Positions 51,283 through 60,182 of a stretch of 64,000 bases of DNA are shown here, piece by piece. The stretch is from Euzebya sp. (GTDB taxonomy: Bacteria; Actinomycetota; Nitriliruptoria; Euzebyales; Euzebyaceae): positions 1 to 64,000 of the forward strand of contig NZ_CAXQBR010000068.1 in NCBI RefSeq assembly GCF_964222135.1. Direction: 5' to 3'. Position 1 is the stretch's first letter; every line of letters starts with the position of its first letter. The position numbers and the translations under genes were made by a program. The notes beneath the pieces are model-generated. The model searched no databases and was not told where the DNA came from. It saw only the letters and a list, made by a program, of their open reading frames with translations.

Positions 51283-52180
51283 CGGCCGGCCCCCGGGGCC
51301 GCACGTAGTGGGTGGGGGTGACGGTCGGGCCCTCGCACCCCTCGACGCAGGTGAAGGTCACCTCGACCATGACCGGCCACTCCTTGCCGGTCAGCAACCA
51401 GGTGCCGGTCTCGGGGTCGTGGGCGATCCCGTTCAGCACCGCCCCCTGCCGCGGCTCCTCGACGAAGCGGCCGGCGTCGTCGGCCAGCGCGGAGACGTCG
51501 ACCTCGCTGACCACGTCGCCGGTGTCGGGGTCGATCACGAGGATGGTGTTCGTGTTCCAGAGGTTGGCCCACACCAGCCCGTCGACGCACTCGAGCTCGT
51601 TCAGGTCGTCGTTGGGCTGGCCGGCCAGGTCCACGACGACGGAGTCGACCACCTCGAAGGTGTCCGGGTCGCGGAGGTCCAGGGTGTCGGTCCCGTCGGA
51701 CATCACGAGGCGATCGGGGAGGTCGCAGATCCCCCACCCCTCCCCCTCGTAGGCGAGCTCACCGGTCGGCTCGAGGGTGTCGACGTCGTAGGTGAAGGCG
51801 GTTCCCTCGCGCCAGGTGAGCTGGATGATCCGGTCGCCGACGACCGTCGCGCCCTCGCCGAAGAACGCGTCGTCGAGGTCGGTGCGGGCCAGGACCTCGC
51901 CGGTGGCGGGGTCGATCTCGGTCATGGCCGACTGCTCGTACAGCCCCCGGCTCTCGAACAACCGGCCCTCGTGGAACTCGAGGCCCTGGGTGAACGCCTC
52001 CGGGTCGTGCGGACGGCGGTCGACCTCGACGGCCTGCAGGACGTCACCGGCGGGCACCCCGGCCGCGGAGGCGGCGACCGCGGTGGAGGGGTCGGCGGTG
52101 ACCTCCACGGCCTGGTCCCCCGCGGGGGCGCAGGCGACGACGAGGAGGCAGAGGGACGTGAGCAGGGCGGGGGCGCGCAT
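51266..52180 (-). CDS. Glutaminyl-peptide cyclotransferase-like lipoprotein
   Basis: 304 residues. LLTSLCLLVVACAPAG is a signal sequence with lipobox (Cys about 18). The body matches plant/bacterial-type glutamine cyclotransferases: DPEAFTQGLEFHEGRLFESRGLYEQSAMTEIDPATG, FFGEGATVVGDRIIQLTWREGTAFTYDV, EGWGICDLPDRLVMSDG and ELECVDGLVWANLWNTNTI. It forms pyroglutamate at protein N-termini outside the membrane. ATG 52180 is chosen over GTG 52198 because the basic start MRAPALL fits a signal peptide. Its 3' end overlaps the GGDEF/EAL gene by 17 bases. Confidence 0.88.
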   Translation of the reverse strand: MRAPALLTSLCLLVVACAPAGDQAVEVTADPSTAVAASAAGVPAGDVLQAVEVDRRPHDPEAFTQGLEFHEGRLFESRGLYEQSAMTEIDPATGEVLARTDLDDAFFGEGATVVGDRIIQLTWREGTAFTYDVDTLEPTGELAYEGEGWGICDLPDRLVMSDGTDTLDLRDPDTFEVVDSVVVDLAGQPNDDLNELECVDGLVWANLWNTNTILVIDPDTGDVVSEVDVSALADDAGRFVEEPRQGAVLNGIAHDPETGTWLLTGKEWPVMVEVTFTCVEGCEGPTVTPTHYVRPRGPAVSSRS

Positions 52181-52230
52181 CACCCCCAAGGGTGACACCC
52201 CGACCGACGACGTGTGCTATCACTCCGGGG

Positions 52231-53910
52231 ATGCACGAGCCGCGCAGTCACCAGAGCGGCCCGCTGATCCGGGCTGCATCCACCGCCGCGACCGAGGCGG
52301 GCCGCTACGGCCACATCGCCGCGACGATCCTGCGGGCGGGGGTGGTCCCCTTCCCGCAGGTGCACCGCGGCATCGCCGAGCTGGTGCCGATGGCCCGCTA
52401 CGGCACGACGCTCGGCGGGCTGTTCGAGATGGCCGCGGCGGTCACGCCGCACCGGACGGCCGTGGTGGACGACGACCGCGCGGTCACCTACCGCCAGCTG
52501 CGCCGGCGGGTGGCCGCGCTGGCCGGCGGGCTCGCCGACACCTTCGGCATCGACGCGGGCGCGTCGGTCGGCGTGCTGGCCCGCAACCACATCGGGTTCG
52601 TCGAGGCGGTGCTCGCGTGCAACCGGCTGGGTGCCCACGCGGTCCTGCTCAACACCGGCATGAGCGCGTCGCAGGCGGCGACGGTCGCCACCGAGCAGGA
52701 GCTCCAGCTCCTGATCGCCGACGCGGAGCTGCTGGAGCTGGTCTCGAAGGCCCCCTCGACCATCCCGCGGGTCTGCGCCGACCGCCCGACGCCCGAGGTC
52801 GCCGACGCGGTCGAGTGCGGCCTCGCGGACCTCATCGGCGTCGCCGACCGGCGGACGGCCGCGCCGACGGAGCACGGGCGCACCGTGGTCATGACCTCCG
52901 GCACGACCGGCGCGCCCAAGGGGGCGAAGCGCCCCTCGTCAGCCGGTCCGGACGCCGCGGCGTCGATCCTGTCGAGGATCCCGTTCCGGGCCGAGGAGGC
53001 GACCCACATCGCCCCGCCGCTGTTCCACACCTGGGGTTTTGCGAACCTGCAGATCGCCGCCATGCTCCGGGCGACGATCGTGCTGCGGCGCCACTTCGAC
53101 CCGGCCGAGGCGCTCAGGACCCTGTCGGTGCACCGCTGCACGGCGATGGCGGTCGTGCCGGTGATGCTGCAGCGGATCCTCGAGCTCGAGGACGACGAGC
53201 GGCCCCCCGTCGACCTGTCCGCGCTCCGCGTCGTCGCGGCCAGCGGGTCGGCGCTGCCCGGTCCGCTCGCGACGCGGTGGATCGACGCCTACGGCCCGAC
53301 GCTCTACAACCTCTACGGGTCGACGGAGGTGTCCTGGGCGACGATCGCCACACCCGATGAGCTGGCCGACCACCCCGGCACGGCCGGCCGCGCGCCGAAG
53401 GGCACGCGCCTCGCGATCGTCGGCGACGACGACCAGGTCCTCGGGCCGGGTGAGGTCGGGCGGATCTTCGTCGGGAACGACCTGCAGTTCGAGGGGTACA
53501 CGGGCGACGCGGCGTCGAACGACGTGCTCGACGGGATGATGGCCACCGGCGACGTCGGACACCTCGACGAGGACGGCCTGCTGTTCGTCGCCGGCCGCGA
53601 CGACGACATGATCGTGTCGGGTGGCGAGAACGTGTACCCGAAGGAGGTCGAGGACCTCCTCGCCAGCCGCGACGACATCGTGGAGGTCGCGGTGATCGGC
53701 GTGGACGACGACGACTTCGGACAGCGGCTGGCGGCGTTCATCGTCCCCCGCGACCCCGATCAGGCGCCCGACGAGGACACCATCAAGGCGTTCGTCAAGG
53801 AGGAGCTCGCGAAGTTCAGCGTCCCCCGCGACGTCGTCGTGCTGGACGAGCTGCCCCGCAACCCCACCGGCAAGGTCATGAAGAAGGACCTGCACGATCG
53901 GCTGGGCTGA
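52231..53910 (+). CDS. Acyl-CoA synthetase (AMP-forming), FadD-like
   Basis: 559 residues. MTSGTTGAPKGAKRP is the P-loop (A3), LYNLYGSTEVSWA is A5, MMATGDVGHLDEDGLLFVAGRDDDMIVSGGENVYPKEVED covers A7-A8 and NPTGKVMKKDL holds the A10 catalytic Lys. The AKRPSSAG context is that of mycobacterial FadD-type ligases. It activates a fatty or aromatic acid to acyl-CoA. ATG 52231 follows TATCAC (52218-52223) by seven bases without Shine-Dalgarno. Confidence 0.92.
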   Translation: MHEPRSHQSGPLIRAASTAATEAGRYGHIAATILRAGVVPFPQVHRGIAELVPMARYGTTLGGLFEMAAAVTPHRTAVVDDDRAVTYRQLRRRVAALAGGLADTFGIDAGASVGVLARNHIGFVEAVLACNRLGAHAVLLNTGMSASQAATVATEQELQLLIADAELLELVSKAPSTIPRVCADRPTPEVADAVECGLADLIGVADRRTAAPTEHGRTVVMTSGTTGAPKGAKRPSSAGPDAAASILSRIPFRAEEATHIAPPLFHTWGFANLQIAAMLRATIVLRRHFDPAEALRTLSVHRCTAMAVVPVMLQRILELEDDERPPVDLSALRVVAASGSALPGPLATRWIDAYGPTLYNLYGSTEVSWATIATPDELADHPGTAGRAPKGTRLAIVGDDDQVLGPGEVGRIFVGNDLQFEGYTGDAASNDVLDGMMATGDVGHLDEDGLLFVAGRDDDMIVSGGENVYPKEVEDLLASRDDIVEVAVIGVDDDDFGQRLAAFIVPRDPDQAPDEDTIKAFVKEELAKFSVPRDVVVLDELPRNPTGKVMKKDLHDRLG

Positions 53911-53916
53911 TCGGCG

Positions 53917-54300
53917 TCAATCGCCGCCCCACGGCGTCAGGTCGCTCGGGACCTCCGTCCACACCCCGTCCCACCGGGTGATCCGCCCGCCGGCCTCGTG
54001 GGGGCCGTCGAGGGTCAGCAGGACCCGGCCGTGCTGGCCGTAGGCGTGCGCGTCGGCCCGGAACCACACCGCGTAGGACAGCGCGCCCCGGTCGGCGGCG
54101 AGGAGCACGTCGTCGACGCGGGCGACCTCGCGGCGACCGCCGTAGGCGCTGAACCAGGCGCGGATCGCCTCCGGTCCCTCCACCGCCGGCTCCCCCGGCT
54201 CGACCAGGACCGCGTCGTCGGCGAACGCGTCGTCGACAAGGTCGTCGGGGTCGCCGGTGAACGCCTGGACGACCAGGGCGGCGAGCTCGTCGGCGGTCAT
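53917..54300 (-). CDS. SnoaL/NTF2-like protein
   Basis: 127 residues. LAALVVQAFTGDPDDLVDDAFADDAVLVEPGEPAVEGPEAIRAWFSAYGG and RGALSYAVWFRADAHAYGQHGRVLLTLDGPHEAGGRITRW form an NTF2-like cone as in limonene-epoxide-hydrolase or SnoaL families. ATG 54300 overlaps the stop of the PLP enzyme by four bases, so they are coupled. The function is unknown. Confidence 0.78.
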   Translation of the reverse strand: MTADELAALVVQAFTGDPDDLVDDAFADDAVLVEPGEPAVEGPEAIRAWFSAYGGRREVARVDDVLLAADRGALSYAVWFRADAHAYGQHGRVLLTLDGPHEAGGRITRWDGVWTEVPSDLTPWGGD

Positions 54301-55448
54301 CGGGCCGTGCCCCCGCCACCCGCGCCGGCGCTCGCCGCGTCGATCGCCCGCGCGAGGTCGGTCCACAGGTCCTCGACGTGCTCGATGCCGACCGACATGC
54401 GGATCAGGCCCGGCGGGGTCCGCTCCTCGCCCGCCTGGCGGCCGCGGCGCTCCATCGACGTCTCCACCCCGCCGAGGCTGGTGGCGTGGACGACGAGCTC
54501 CACCCCGGCGCAGACCGCGTCGGCCGTGGCGGCGTCGGCGAGGACGAAGGACAGCAGCGCCCCGAACCCGTCCATCTGCCGGCTGGCGACCGCGTGGCCG
54601 GGGTCGGTGGGCAGACCCGGGTAGTGGACGCGCTCGACGGCGGGGTGGGCGGCGAGGCGCTCGGCCAGCACCTGGGCCGAGGCCATCGCCCGGCGCATCC
54701 GCACGTCGAGGGTGCGGATGCCGCGGAGGGCGAGGAAGCAGTCCATCGGACCGGGGATCGCGCCGTGGAGGCTGCGGTGGTCCACCAGCGCCCGGGCGAG
54801 GGACTCGTCGCGGGTGACGACGGCGCCCATCAGCAGGTCGGAGTGGCCGGACAGGTACTTCGTCACCGAGTGGACGACGACGTGGGCGCCGAGGTCGAGG
54901 GGGCGCTGGGCGATCGGGGTCGCGGCGGTGGAGTCGACGATCGCGATCGCGCCCTTCGCGGTGGCGGCGTCGGACAGCGCCTCGATGTCGGCGACGGTGA
55001 TCAGCGGGTTGGTCGGGCTCTCGAGCCACAGGACGCCGTGGGCCGGCAGCGCGTCGATGGTGGCCTGGACGTCGGCGACGTCGACCGACTCGGTGAACAG
55101 GCCCGTGGTGGAGTCGAACAGCGCCCGCGAGCCGTGGTAGCCGTCGAGGGGCTGGACCAGCCCGGGACGGCCCCGCACCGCCGTGGCCACGACGGCGGAC
55201 ACCGCGGCCATGCCAGAGGAGAACACGACCGCGGTGCCCCGCTCGAGGGCGCCGATGGCCTGCTCGACGGCGGCGGTGCTGGCACCGCCGTAGCGGGCGT
55301 ACTCGCCGTCGGCGGGTGCCCGCAGGACCGAGGCGAAGAGCGGCGGCTGGTTCAGCGGTTGCCCGGGTTCGGCCGGCGGACGTCCGGCCGCGACCGCCGT
55401 GGTGGCGGGGTGCAGCGGACCGGCGGCGGGGTGGGAGGTCTCGGCCAT
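54297..55448 (-). CDS. Cys/Met-metabolism PLP enzyme (cystathionine gamma-synthase/lyase family)
   Basis: 383 residues, fold-type I. FSSGMAAVSAVVATAV contributes the PLP-phosphate site, LESPTNPLITVADIEAL the Asp side, VVHSVTKYLSGHSDLLMGAVV the Schiff-base Lys, and VHATSLGGVETSMERRGRQAG with RMSVGIEHVEDLW the substrate carboxylate site. Members make or split cystathionine, methionine or homocysteine; the exact reaction cannot be told. ATG 55448 has TACCAT (55462-55457) eight bases upstream, a leaderless layout. Confidence 0.9.
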   Translation of the reverse strand: MAETSHPAAGPLHPATTAVAAGRPPAEPGQPLNQPPLFASVLRAPADGEYARYGGASTAAVEQAIGALERGTAVVFSSGMAAVSAVVATAVRGRPGLVQPLDGYHGSRALFDSTTGLFTESVDVADVQATIDALPAHGVLWLESPTNPLITVADIEALSDAATAKGAIAIVDSTAATPIAQRPLDLGAHVVVHSVTKYLSGHSDLLMGAVVTRDESLARALVDHRSLHGAIPGPMDCFLALRGIRTLDVRMRRAMASAQVLAERLAAHPAVERVHYPGLPTDPGHAVASRQMDGFGALLSFVLADAATADAVCAGVELVVHATSLGGVETSMERRGRQAGEERTPPGLIRMSVGIEHVEDLWTDLARAIDAASAGAGGGGTAR

Positions 55449-55549
55449 GGGGGCGGATGGTAGGCGCTCGAGCGCGGCCGTCGGGGCGGCTCCCGGCACC
55501 GCCCGCCCGACGTCGGCTGCACGCTGTCCGGCGTCCCCCGCGCCCAGCC

Positions 55550-55646
55550 GCACGTCCTCCCGTGCTGCACGTCCCCCGACTGCACGTCGTCCGGGACAGT
55601 GCCCGACGACGTGCGGTCAGCCCCCGCGTCGCACCCGACGACGTGC
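55550..55646. promoter_or_regulatory. Array of GCACGTC half-sites between the PLP enzyme and TetR genes
   Basis: GCACGTC occurs at 55550, 55567 and 55582, then as its inverse GACGTGC at 55608 and 55640. 55578-55595 and 55602-55618 form a near-perfect inverted repeat (one base bulge and one wobble) around ACAGTG. The unit CCGACGACGTGCnGTCAGCCCC is itself repeated at about 55604 and 55636. This is the layout of a multi-site operator. The adjacent TetR regulator is the obvious candidate binder. Confidence 0.6.
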
Positions 55647-55717
55647 AGTCAGCCCCTCGTCCGGCCCCGCCGAACCCGCTGGGGCGGTGGGGGGACCGGG
55701 GCCTATCGTGGGGGCCC

Positions 55718-56431
55718 GTGGTCCCGCGAACCGACGCCGACGCCGAGCCCGAGCGCCCCCGCGCCCCGCTCAGCCGCGATCGGGTGCTGCGCACGGCGGT
55801 GGCGCTGGCCGACGCCGAGGGGCTCGGCGCGTTGACGATGCGCCGGCTCGGCCAGGAGCTCGGTGCCGAGGCGATGTCGCTGTACCACCACGTCGCGGGC
55901 AAGGAGGCGGTCCTCGACGGCGTGGTCGAGGTGGTGGCCGCCGAGATCCTCGACGTGGCCTCCGAGGTGGAGGCCCCCGACCCGGCGGAGGACTGGCGGG
56001 GGGCGCTGCGGGCGCGGATCCTCGCCGCCCGGACCGTGCTGCTCCGCCACCCCTGGGCGCCCGCGGTCATCGAGACGCGGACGAGCCTGTCCGTAGGCGT
56101 CGTCACCTGGTACGACCAGCTGCTCGGGATCATGCGGGCGGGCGGGATGTCCTACGACCTCGCGCACCACGCGATGCACGCCCTGGGCAGCCGCGCGCTC
56201 GGGTTCACCCACGAGCTGTTCGAGCCCGACGACCCCGAGGTCGGCGACGAGGAGGCCGCCGCGATGCTCGAGGAGATGGCGGGCCGGTTGCCCCACCTCG
56301 TCGAGATGATGGGTGAGATCGCCCACGGCGACGAGGGCCAGCTCGGCTGGTGCGACGACCAGTTCGAGTTCGAGTTCGGGCTCGACCTGCTGCTCGACGG
56401 GTTGGAGCGGCGCCGCGCCGCGGAGGGGTAG
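55718..56431 (+). CDS. TetR-family transcriptional regulator
   Basis: 237 residues. LSRDRVLRTAVALADAEGLGALTMRRLGQELGAEAMSLYHHVAGKEAVLDGV is the DNA-binding domain, and the C-terminal half is of the TetR_C (tetracycline-repressor-like) type with RHPWAPAVIETR. GTG 55718 follows TATCGT (55704-55709) by eight bases, so it is probably leaderless. Divergent from the Cys/Met PLP enzyme, with an array of repeated half-sites in between. Confidence 0.92.
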   Translation: MVPRTDADAEPERPRAPLSRDRVLRTAVALADAEGLGALTMRRLGQELGAEAMSLYHHVAGKEAVLDGVVEVVAAEILDVASEVEAPDPAEDWRGALRARILAARTVLLRHPWAPAVIETRTSLSVGVVTWYDQLLGIMRAGGMSYDLAHHAMHALGSRALGFTHELFEPDDPEVGDEEAAAMLEEMAGRLPHLVEMMGEIAHGDEGQLGWCDDQFEFEFGLDLLLDGLERRRAAEG

Positions 56432-56496
56432 GGGCGAGCCGCACCGGCCGTCCGACCACTCCCGGCTGCTACGAGCGACGTAGGATGAGGCGCACT

Positions 56497-57426
56497 GTGT
56501 CTGGTGCAACCCCTCCTGCGCGCGCCGACCTGGACGTGACCGTCGTGCTGCCCGCCCTCAACGAGGTGGGCCACATCGGGGCGGAGGTCGAGCGCATCAC
56601 GAAGGCTCTCAAGGAGAGCCCGTACTCCTTCGAGATCCTGGTGATCGACGACGGGTCGACCGACGGGACCGGCGACGTCGTCGACGGGTTGCCGTTCGTG
56701 CGCCTGATGCGGTTCGCGGTGAACCGGGGGTCGGGCACCGCACGGCGCATCGGCAGCCAGGAGGCGTACGGCCGCTACGTCGTGTGGACCGACGCGGACA
56801 TGACGTACCCGAACGAGCGCATCCCCGAGCTGATCGACATCCTGCAGACGGGCCGCTGCCAGCAGGTCGTCGGTGCCCGGACCAGCGAGGAGGGGACCCA
56901 CAAGCTGCTGCGCGTCCCCGCGAAGTGGACGATCCGCAAGCTGGCCGAGTACCTGACGTCGACGGAGATCCCCGACCTCAACTCCGGCCTGCGCGCCTTC
57001 CGGCGGGCGGACGCGCTGCCCTACCTCGGGCTGCTGCCGACCGGGTTCAGCTGCGTCACGACGATAACGCTCGCGTTCCTCTCCAACGGGCTGGCCGTCG
57101 AGTACGTCCCGATCGACTACGCGAAGCGGGCCGGCAAGTCGCACTTCCACCCGATCCGCGACGCCTACCGGTACATGCTGCAGGTCGTGCGGATGGTCAC
57201 GTTCTTCGAGCCGCTGCGGGTCTTCGCGCCGCTCGCCTTCACCCTCCTCGGCCTCGGGACGGTGAAGTTCGTCTACGACGTGGCGGTCGGCGCGATCACC
57301 GACGGCGACCCGTTCCGGCTCAGCATCAACACGATCCTGCTGATCATCACCGGGCTGATCCTGTTCAGCCTCGGGTTGCTGGCGGACCTGATCGTCCGCA
57401 CCCACCGCCACACCTCGTCGGGCTGA
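56497..57426 (+). CDS. Glycosyltransferase family 2, dolichol-phosphate mannosyltransferase-like
   Basis: 309 residues. VTVVLPALNEVGHIGAEV, ILVIDDGSTDGT and VWTDADMTYP (DxD-type) make the GT-A fold; LNSGLRAFRRADALPYLGLLP is a typical later motif. Two C-terminal membrane helices (LAFTLLGLGTVKFVYDVAVG and NTILLIITGLILFSLGLLADLIV) anchor it. It probably moves a sugar from a nucleotide donor to a polyprenyl phosphate. GTG 56497 is used because TAGGAT (56481-56486) lies ten bases before it; ATG 56485 overlaps that box. Confidence 0.88.
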   Translation: MSGATPPARADLDVTVVLPALNEVGHIGAEVERITKALKESPYSFEILVIDDGSTDGTGDVVDGLPFVRLMRFAVNRGSGTARRIGSQEAYGRYVVWTDADMTYPNERIPELIDILQTGRCQQVVGARTSEEGTHKLLRVPAKWTIRKLAEYLTSTEIPDLNSGLRAFRRADALPYLGLLPTGFSCVTTITLAFLSNGLAVEYVPIDYAKRAGKSHFHPIRDAYRYMLQVVRMVTFFEPLRVFAPLAFTLLGLGTVKFVYDVAVGAITDGDPFRLSINTILLIITGLILFSLGLLADLIVRTHRHTSSG

Positions 57427-57462
57427 GGCGGACCGCCGCACCCCGGTCGACGGCCCGCTCCC

Positions 57463-58332
57463 TCACGCCGGGGGGACGGCGCCGAAGGGCAGGCAGGCCT
57501 GGGCGAAGCCCTGTCCGAACGGGGTGATCTGGATCGACCGCCGGATCGTCTTGGTGCGGCCCCGCCCCATCGCCTCGACCACCTCGGGCTGGGCCTCGAG
57601 GACCTGGTAGACCGACGGGTCGCGCAGCTCCTCGCGGCTGAACCACACCAGGCCGAGCCGCTCGAGGTTGTTCAGGTAGGCGGGCACCCGGTCCACGAAG
57701 TGCAGGCCCGCCTCCGCCCCGATCATGTTGAGGCCGGGCGCGACCAGCTGGGAGGAGCCGGGGAACGGCGATGCGGTGCGGACGTCGACGGCCGGCTGGG
57801 ACCCCTCGGTCGCCAGCAGCCGGAGGATGCGGGCCTCGTCCGGCGCGAGCTCGTCGAGGATGCGGGCATAGGCCGGGTGGAACGGCTCGTCGTACTCGAC
57901 GTCGGCGGAGGCCTCGAGCAGGGCGGCGCCCTTCTCCCGCAGCGCGCGGGCCGAGACCGTCGATGCGGCCTCCTCGTCCAGCTCCGGTCGGCCGTCCGGG
58001 TTGACCTCCGGCATCTGGAAGCCGACGACCTTCCCGGCCTCGTCGACGATGCCGAGGAGGTCCCTGGCCTGGTCGCGCAGCGCCTCGGCGGCGTCGTCGA
58101 TCAGGTGCGTCGCGGTCTCCCCGTCCATGGCGGCCTTCACGACCCGGCTGCCGATGCGGACCCCCGCCGTCACGCCCCAGCGCCCCAACCTGATGCTCGC
58201 ACCCGCCGTCAGGCGGGCGAGCCCGACGCCGGCGCTGAGGAGCGTCGGGCGCTCAGGCGGCGGGTCGGTCCGCGGGGTGCGGGCCGGCAGGTCGATCACG
58301 GCGTCGGGGGCGGGGCGGGGCTCATCGTGCAT
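57463..58332 (-). CDS. DUF4393 (Abi-alpha-like) protein
   Basis: 289 residues. The conserved part is FHPAYARILDELAPDEARILRLLATEGSQPAVDVRT (about 150-185), followed by LERLGLVWFSREELRDPSVYQVLEAQ and the final IQITPFGQGFAQACL, as in DUF4393. The name Abi-alpha comes from a link to phage abortive infection in some members; there is no such context here. It follows the DUF445 gene by seven bases, so they are co-transcribed. Confidence 0.82.
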   Translation of the reverse strand: MHDEPRPAPDAVIDLPARTPRTDPPPERPTLLSAGVGLARLTAGASIRLGRWGVTAGVRIGSRVVKAAMDGETATHLIDDAAEALRDQARDLLGIVDEAGKVVGFQMPEVNPDGRPELDEEAASTVSARALREKGAALLEASADVEYDEPFHPAYARILDELAPDEARILRLLATEGSQPAVDVRTASPFPGSSQLVAPGLNMIGAEAGLHFVDRVPAYLNNLERLGLVWFSREELRDPSVYQVLEAQPEVVEAMGRGRTKTIRRSIQITPFGQGFAQACLPFGAVPPA

Positions 58333-58339
58333 GGTGGCT

Positions 58340-59608
58340 CTAGATCACGGTCAGGAGGCTCTGGAGCAGCCCGGCGGTGAAGCCGAGGACGGCCCCGATG
58401 AACAGCAGCATCCACTCGTCCTCCTTCACCGCCGACCGCAGCAGCTCGGCGAAGTCGTCGGGGGCGAGCTGCTCCATCCGGACGGTGAGGAGCTCCTCGA
58501 GCGCCTCGGCCTGCCGGGCGTTGAACGCGGGGTCCTGCAGCGGGACGACGGTGTAGCCGAACGCCTCCTGGGCGACGCGCTCGCGGACCGCCTCGTAGGA
58601 GTCGCGGCCCTTCGTCAGGCGGACCGCACCGCGGAGGGGCCCGATGGCCCGGTCGATCGCCGGCTTCAGCGCGGTCGAGATCATCTTGCGGGTGCGGTCG
58701 GCCCGGCGGCCCGTCATGAACTCCCGGCCGATGTTCTCGAGGGTGACGATGTCGGTGGCGATCAGGCGGGCGTACTGGCGGGCGACCTCGGGTTGGCGGC
58801 GCATGAACAGCCCGTGGAGGGTGACGGGACCGATCTTCCTCGGGGTGATCGGGATGAAGATCTGCTTGATCGCGATGGCGTTGGTCGCGTAGCCGATCAG
58901 GACCCCGGCGAGGGGGAGGGTCCACCACTGGTCGACGGCGAGGAACAGCCCGATCGAAGGGAGGCCGAGCAGCACGCCGTAGTACAGGCCGGCGTTGACG
59001 ACGAAGTCGAGCTCCTTCTTCCCGACCTCGAGGAAGATCGAGTTCGCGAGCTCCGGCCGCGCCTCGATGTGGCGGATGACCATCAGCTTGATGTCGAGGA
59101 GCTGGTCGATGTTGGCCCCGATCTCGTCGGTGACGGTCCGCACCACGTCGGGCAGCTGGGCCTGCACCCGCTCGTGGACGACCTCGCGCACGGGGGTGGG
59201 GGTCTCGCGCCACAGCCGCGGGTACTCCCGCTCGAGGTTCCGCTCGACGAGCTGGCGGACGTCGCCGCGGGAGGTGTCGAGGATGTGCTGGGCGATGCGC
59301 TCGGGATCGAGCTTCTCGTAGAACTCCGACGGGCTGCCCAGCTTCGAGACGCCCTTGTCGACGGCGATCGACCCCATCTTCGCGGCGCGCGAGGGGATGA
59401 CGCCCTGCCAGCCGAGCTTGCCGTCGAGCACGCCGGGGACGGACTGGAGCTTGCGGGGGAGGAGGCGGCCGACCGCGGCGAGACCGGGCAGGCGGACGCC
59501 GACGAAGCTGACGGGGTAGAAGAGGAGCTTGATGCCGACGTAGTTGGTGACATAGCCGATGACCCCGGAGATGACCGGGATGCTCAGCAGGCGGTAGTCG
59601 ATGTCCAG
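58340..59608 (-). CDS. DUF445 membrane protein, probable CTG start
   Basis: 422 residues from CTG 59608. DYRLLSIPVISGVIGYVTNYVGIKLLFYPVSF at the N-terminus and its repeat PLAGVLIGYATNAIAIKQIFIPITPRKIGP (about 225) are the two DUF445 signatures; helices lie at both and at the C-terminus (WMLLFIGAVLGFTAGLLQSLLTV). No ATG, GTG or TTG in frame lies between the -10-like TAGGAT (59670-59665) and the first conserved residues. CTG 59608 has GGAGGA at 59623-59618 with a nine-base spacer. The function of the family is unknown. Confidence 0.85.
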   Translation of the reverse strand: MDIDYRLLSIPVISGVIGYVTNYVGIKLLFYPVSFVGVRLPGLAAVGRLLPRKLQSVPGVLDGKLGWQGVIPSRAAKMGSIAVDKGVSKLGSPSEFYEKLDPERIAQHILDTSRGDVRQLVERNLEREYPRLWRETPTPVREVVHERVQAQLPDVVRTVTDEIGANIDQLLDIKLMVIRHIEARPELANSIFLEVGKKELDFVVNAGLYYGVLLGLPSIGLFLAVDQWWTLPLAGVLIGYATNAIAIKQIFIPITPRKIGPVTLHGLFMRRQPEVARQYARLIATDIVTLENIGREFMTGRRADRTRKMISTALKPAIDRAIGPLRGAVRLTKGRDSYEAVRERVAQEAFGYTVVPLQDPAFNARQAEALEELLTVRMEQLAPDDFAELLRSAVKEDEWMLLFIGAVLGFTAGLLQSLLTVI

Positions 59609-59617
59609 GGTCGGGGC

Positions 59618-59670
59618 TCCTCCGACGTCGCCGTGGCCGGGGGGCCGCCGGGGACTGCGCCGGGATCCTA
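59618..59670 (-). promoter_or_regulatory. Promoter and Shine-Dalgarno of the DUF445 gene
   Basis: TAGGAT at 59670-59665 (minus) is a likely -10 and GGAGGA at 59623-59618 a strong ribosome-binding site. Together they define a leader of about 50 bases with no standard start codon in frame before the family's conserved region, forcing a CTG at 59608. Confidence 0.5.
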
Positions 59671-59751
59671 CGCCGGGCGGTGCCGGGCGTGCTGATCCGG
59701 CGTGCGGCACCGCCGGGCATGGCGATACCCGCCCGGGCTAGAGTCCATGCC

Positions 59752-60156
59752 ATGGGCGACGCCCCACATGACCCGGAGACGGGGGCCACGGCCGAGTGGA
59801 CCGCCGAGCAGCTGCGCTCGGCACCGCCGGATGTGCCGGGCCCGCCGCCCGCGGCTGGTCTGCCGGCGTTCCCCCCGGGCCCGCCGGCCGCCCCGGTCAC
59901 GCCCCTCGACGAGGTGGCGGGCACCGCGCCGGACGTCCCCCTCCACCCCCTCCTCCCAGGTGGGCCATCGGGTGCGGGCGGCCAGCCGCTGCACTCCCCC
60001 CCGCCGGACTTCTACGCCGCCCACCAGGCGCCGCACGCGGCGTCGGCCGGCCCCCAGGAGGGTGCCCGGGGGGCGTTGTGGTTCGCCGTCGTCGTGCTGC
60101 TCGTCGTCGTCGGCAGCGTGCTCGCGGCGCTCGCCCTGCTGGCCGGGTCGCTGTAG
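59752..60156 (+). CDS. Small tail-anchored Pro-rich protein
   Basis: 134 residues, no family recognised. A Pro/Ala/Gly-rich cytosolic part of about 105 residues is followed by one membrane helix at the C-terminus (LWFAVVVLLVVVGSVLAALALLAGSL). ATG 59752 follows TAGAGT (59739-59744) by seven bases; ATG 59747 is out of frame. Probably leaderless. May be an envelope scaffold; that is a guess. Confidence 0.6.
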   Translation: MGDAPHDPETGATAEWTAEQLRSAPPDVPGPPPAAGLPAFPPGPPAAPVTPLDEVAGTAPDVPLHPLLPGGPSGAGGQPLHSPPPDFYAAHQAPHAASAGPQEGARGALWFAVVVLLVVVGSVLAALALLAGSL

Positions 60157-60182
60157 CCCGGGCAGCTCGTACGCTGTCGCCC

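Noticed and set aside
60155-60182. Intrinsic terminators at gene ends across the window
   Set aside because: Stem-loops are frequent because of GC content, but none I examined is followed by a T-tract, so only the two hairpins at 8000-8030 were listed, at low confidence.
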